Assembly: GCA_033782935.1 (NCBI GenBank)
Contig: JAWQEG010004836.1
Coordinates: 105,834 to 169,833 of the forward strand
Source of the DNA: Petrolisthes cinctipes
Lineage: Eukaryota; Arthropoda; Malacostraca; Decapoda; Porcellanidae
Reading direction: 5' to 3'
DNA: 64,000 bases
In this document: in pieces, positions 63,930 through 64,000 of the stretch
Position numbering within the stretch: position 1 is the stretch's first letter
How the letters are laid out: every line of letters starts with the position of its first letter
The notes under the pieces: model-generated
The model's input: the letters and a program-made list of their open reading frames with translations, nothing else
What the model was told of the DNA's origin: nothing
Databases searched by the model: none
Translations under genes and position numbers: made by a program

Positions 63930-63968
63930 CGAATAATAATAATAATAATAATAATGATAATAATAATG
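63930..63968 (+). repeat. (AAT)n microsatellite
   Basis: About 12 AAT units with one G change. A short (AATG)n run lies at 63906-63921. Confidence 0.8.
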
Positions 63969-64000
63969 TGTAACTGTACCTTTTTTGGTTGGTTGATAAG

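Overview
This window is eukaryotic, AT-rich and intron-rich. It carries three complete or nearly complete animal genes, a partial fourth set of exons, and a dense load of transposon remnants, miniature elements and simple repeats. The gene set, retroelement types and long GT/GA/CT microsatellites fit an arthropod. A decapod crustacean is my best guess, but that is inference from repeat style and not proven here.

Layout. 1-4285: C-terminal end of a CR1/L2-type LINE (+), an unrelated 5'-truncated LINE (-) and a large foldback element. 4451-10751 (+): NSUN5, an rRNA cytosine-5 methyltransferase; eight exons join in frame to 491 codons. 15314-12047 (-): a DMAC2-like mitochondrial leucine-rich-repeat protein; five exons join to 289 codons, convergent with NSUN5. 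15.8-17.8 kb: a cluster of foldback elements. 20185-31535 (+): an M1 zinc aminopeptidase (aminopeptidase N type). Twenty exons are visible, two of which (8a and 8b) are homologous and of the same phase, so they look mutually exclusive. The N-terminal anchor exon was not found. 34415-58234 (+): serum response factor. The MADS box is split by a 22.8 kb intron holding most of the repeats. About 400 bp upstream of its ATG lie two perfect CArG boxes, a third near-match and a GC box, which suggests autoregulation. 58235-64000: no confident gene beyond a possible extra SRF exon; satellites and miniature elements.

The most unusual feature is a group of about 34 miniature elements of about 90-210 bp in three related families, usually bounded by TTAA. 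Many are joined end to end by a single shared TTAA (for example five consecutive units at 42223-43074), and some are nested in each other. No transposase for them is seen in the window.

Gene models rest on reading splice sites and frame by eye. Every exon junction quoted for NSUN5, DMAC2 and the aminopeptidase keeps the reading frame, which is strong internal support. Element boundaries are accurate to a few bases where TTAA or TA ends are visible and are approximate elsewhere.
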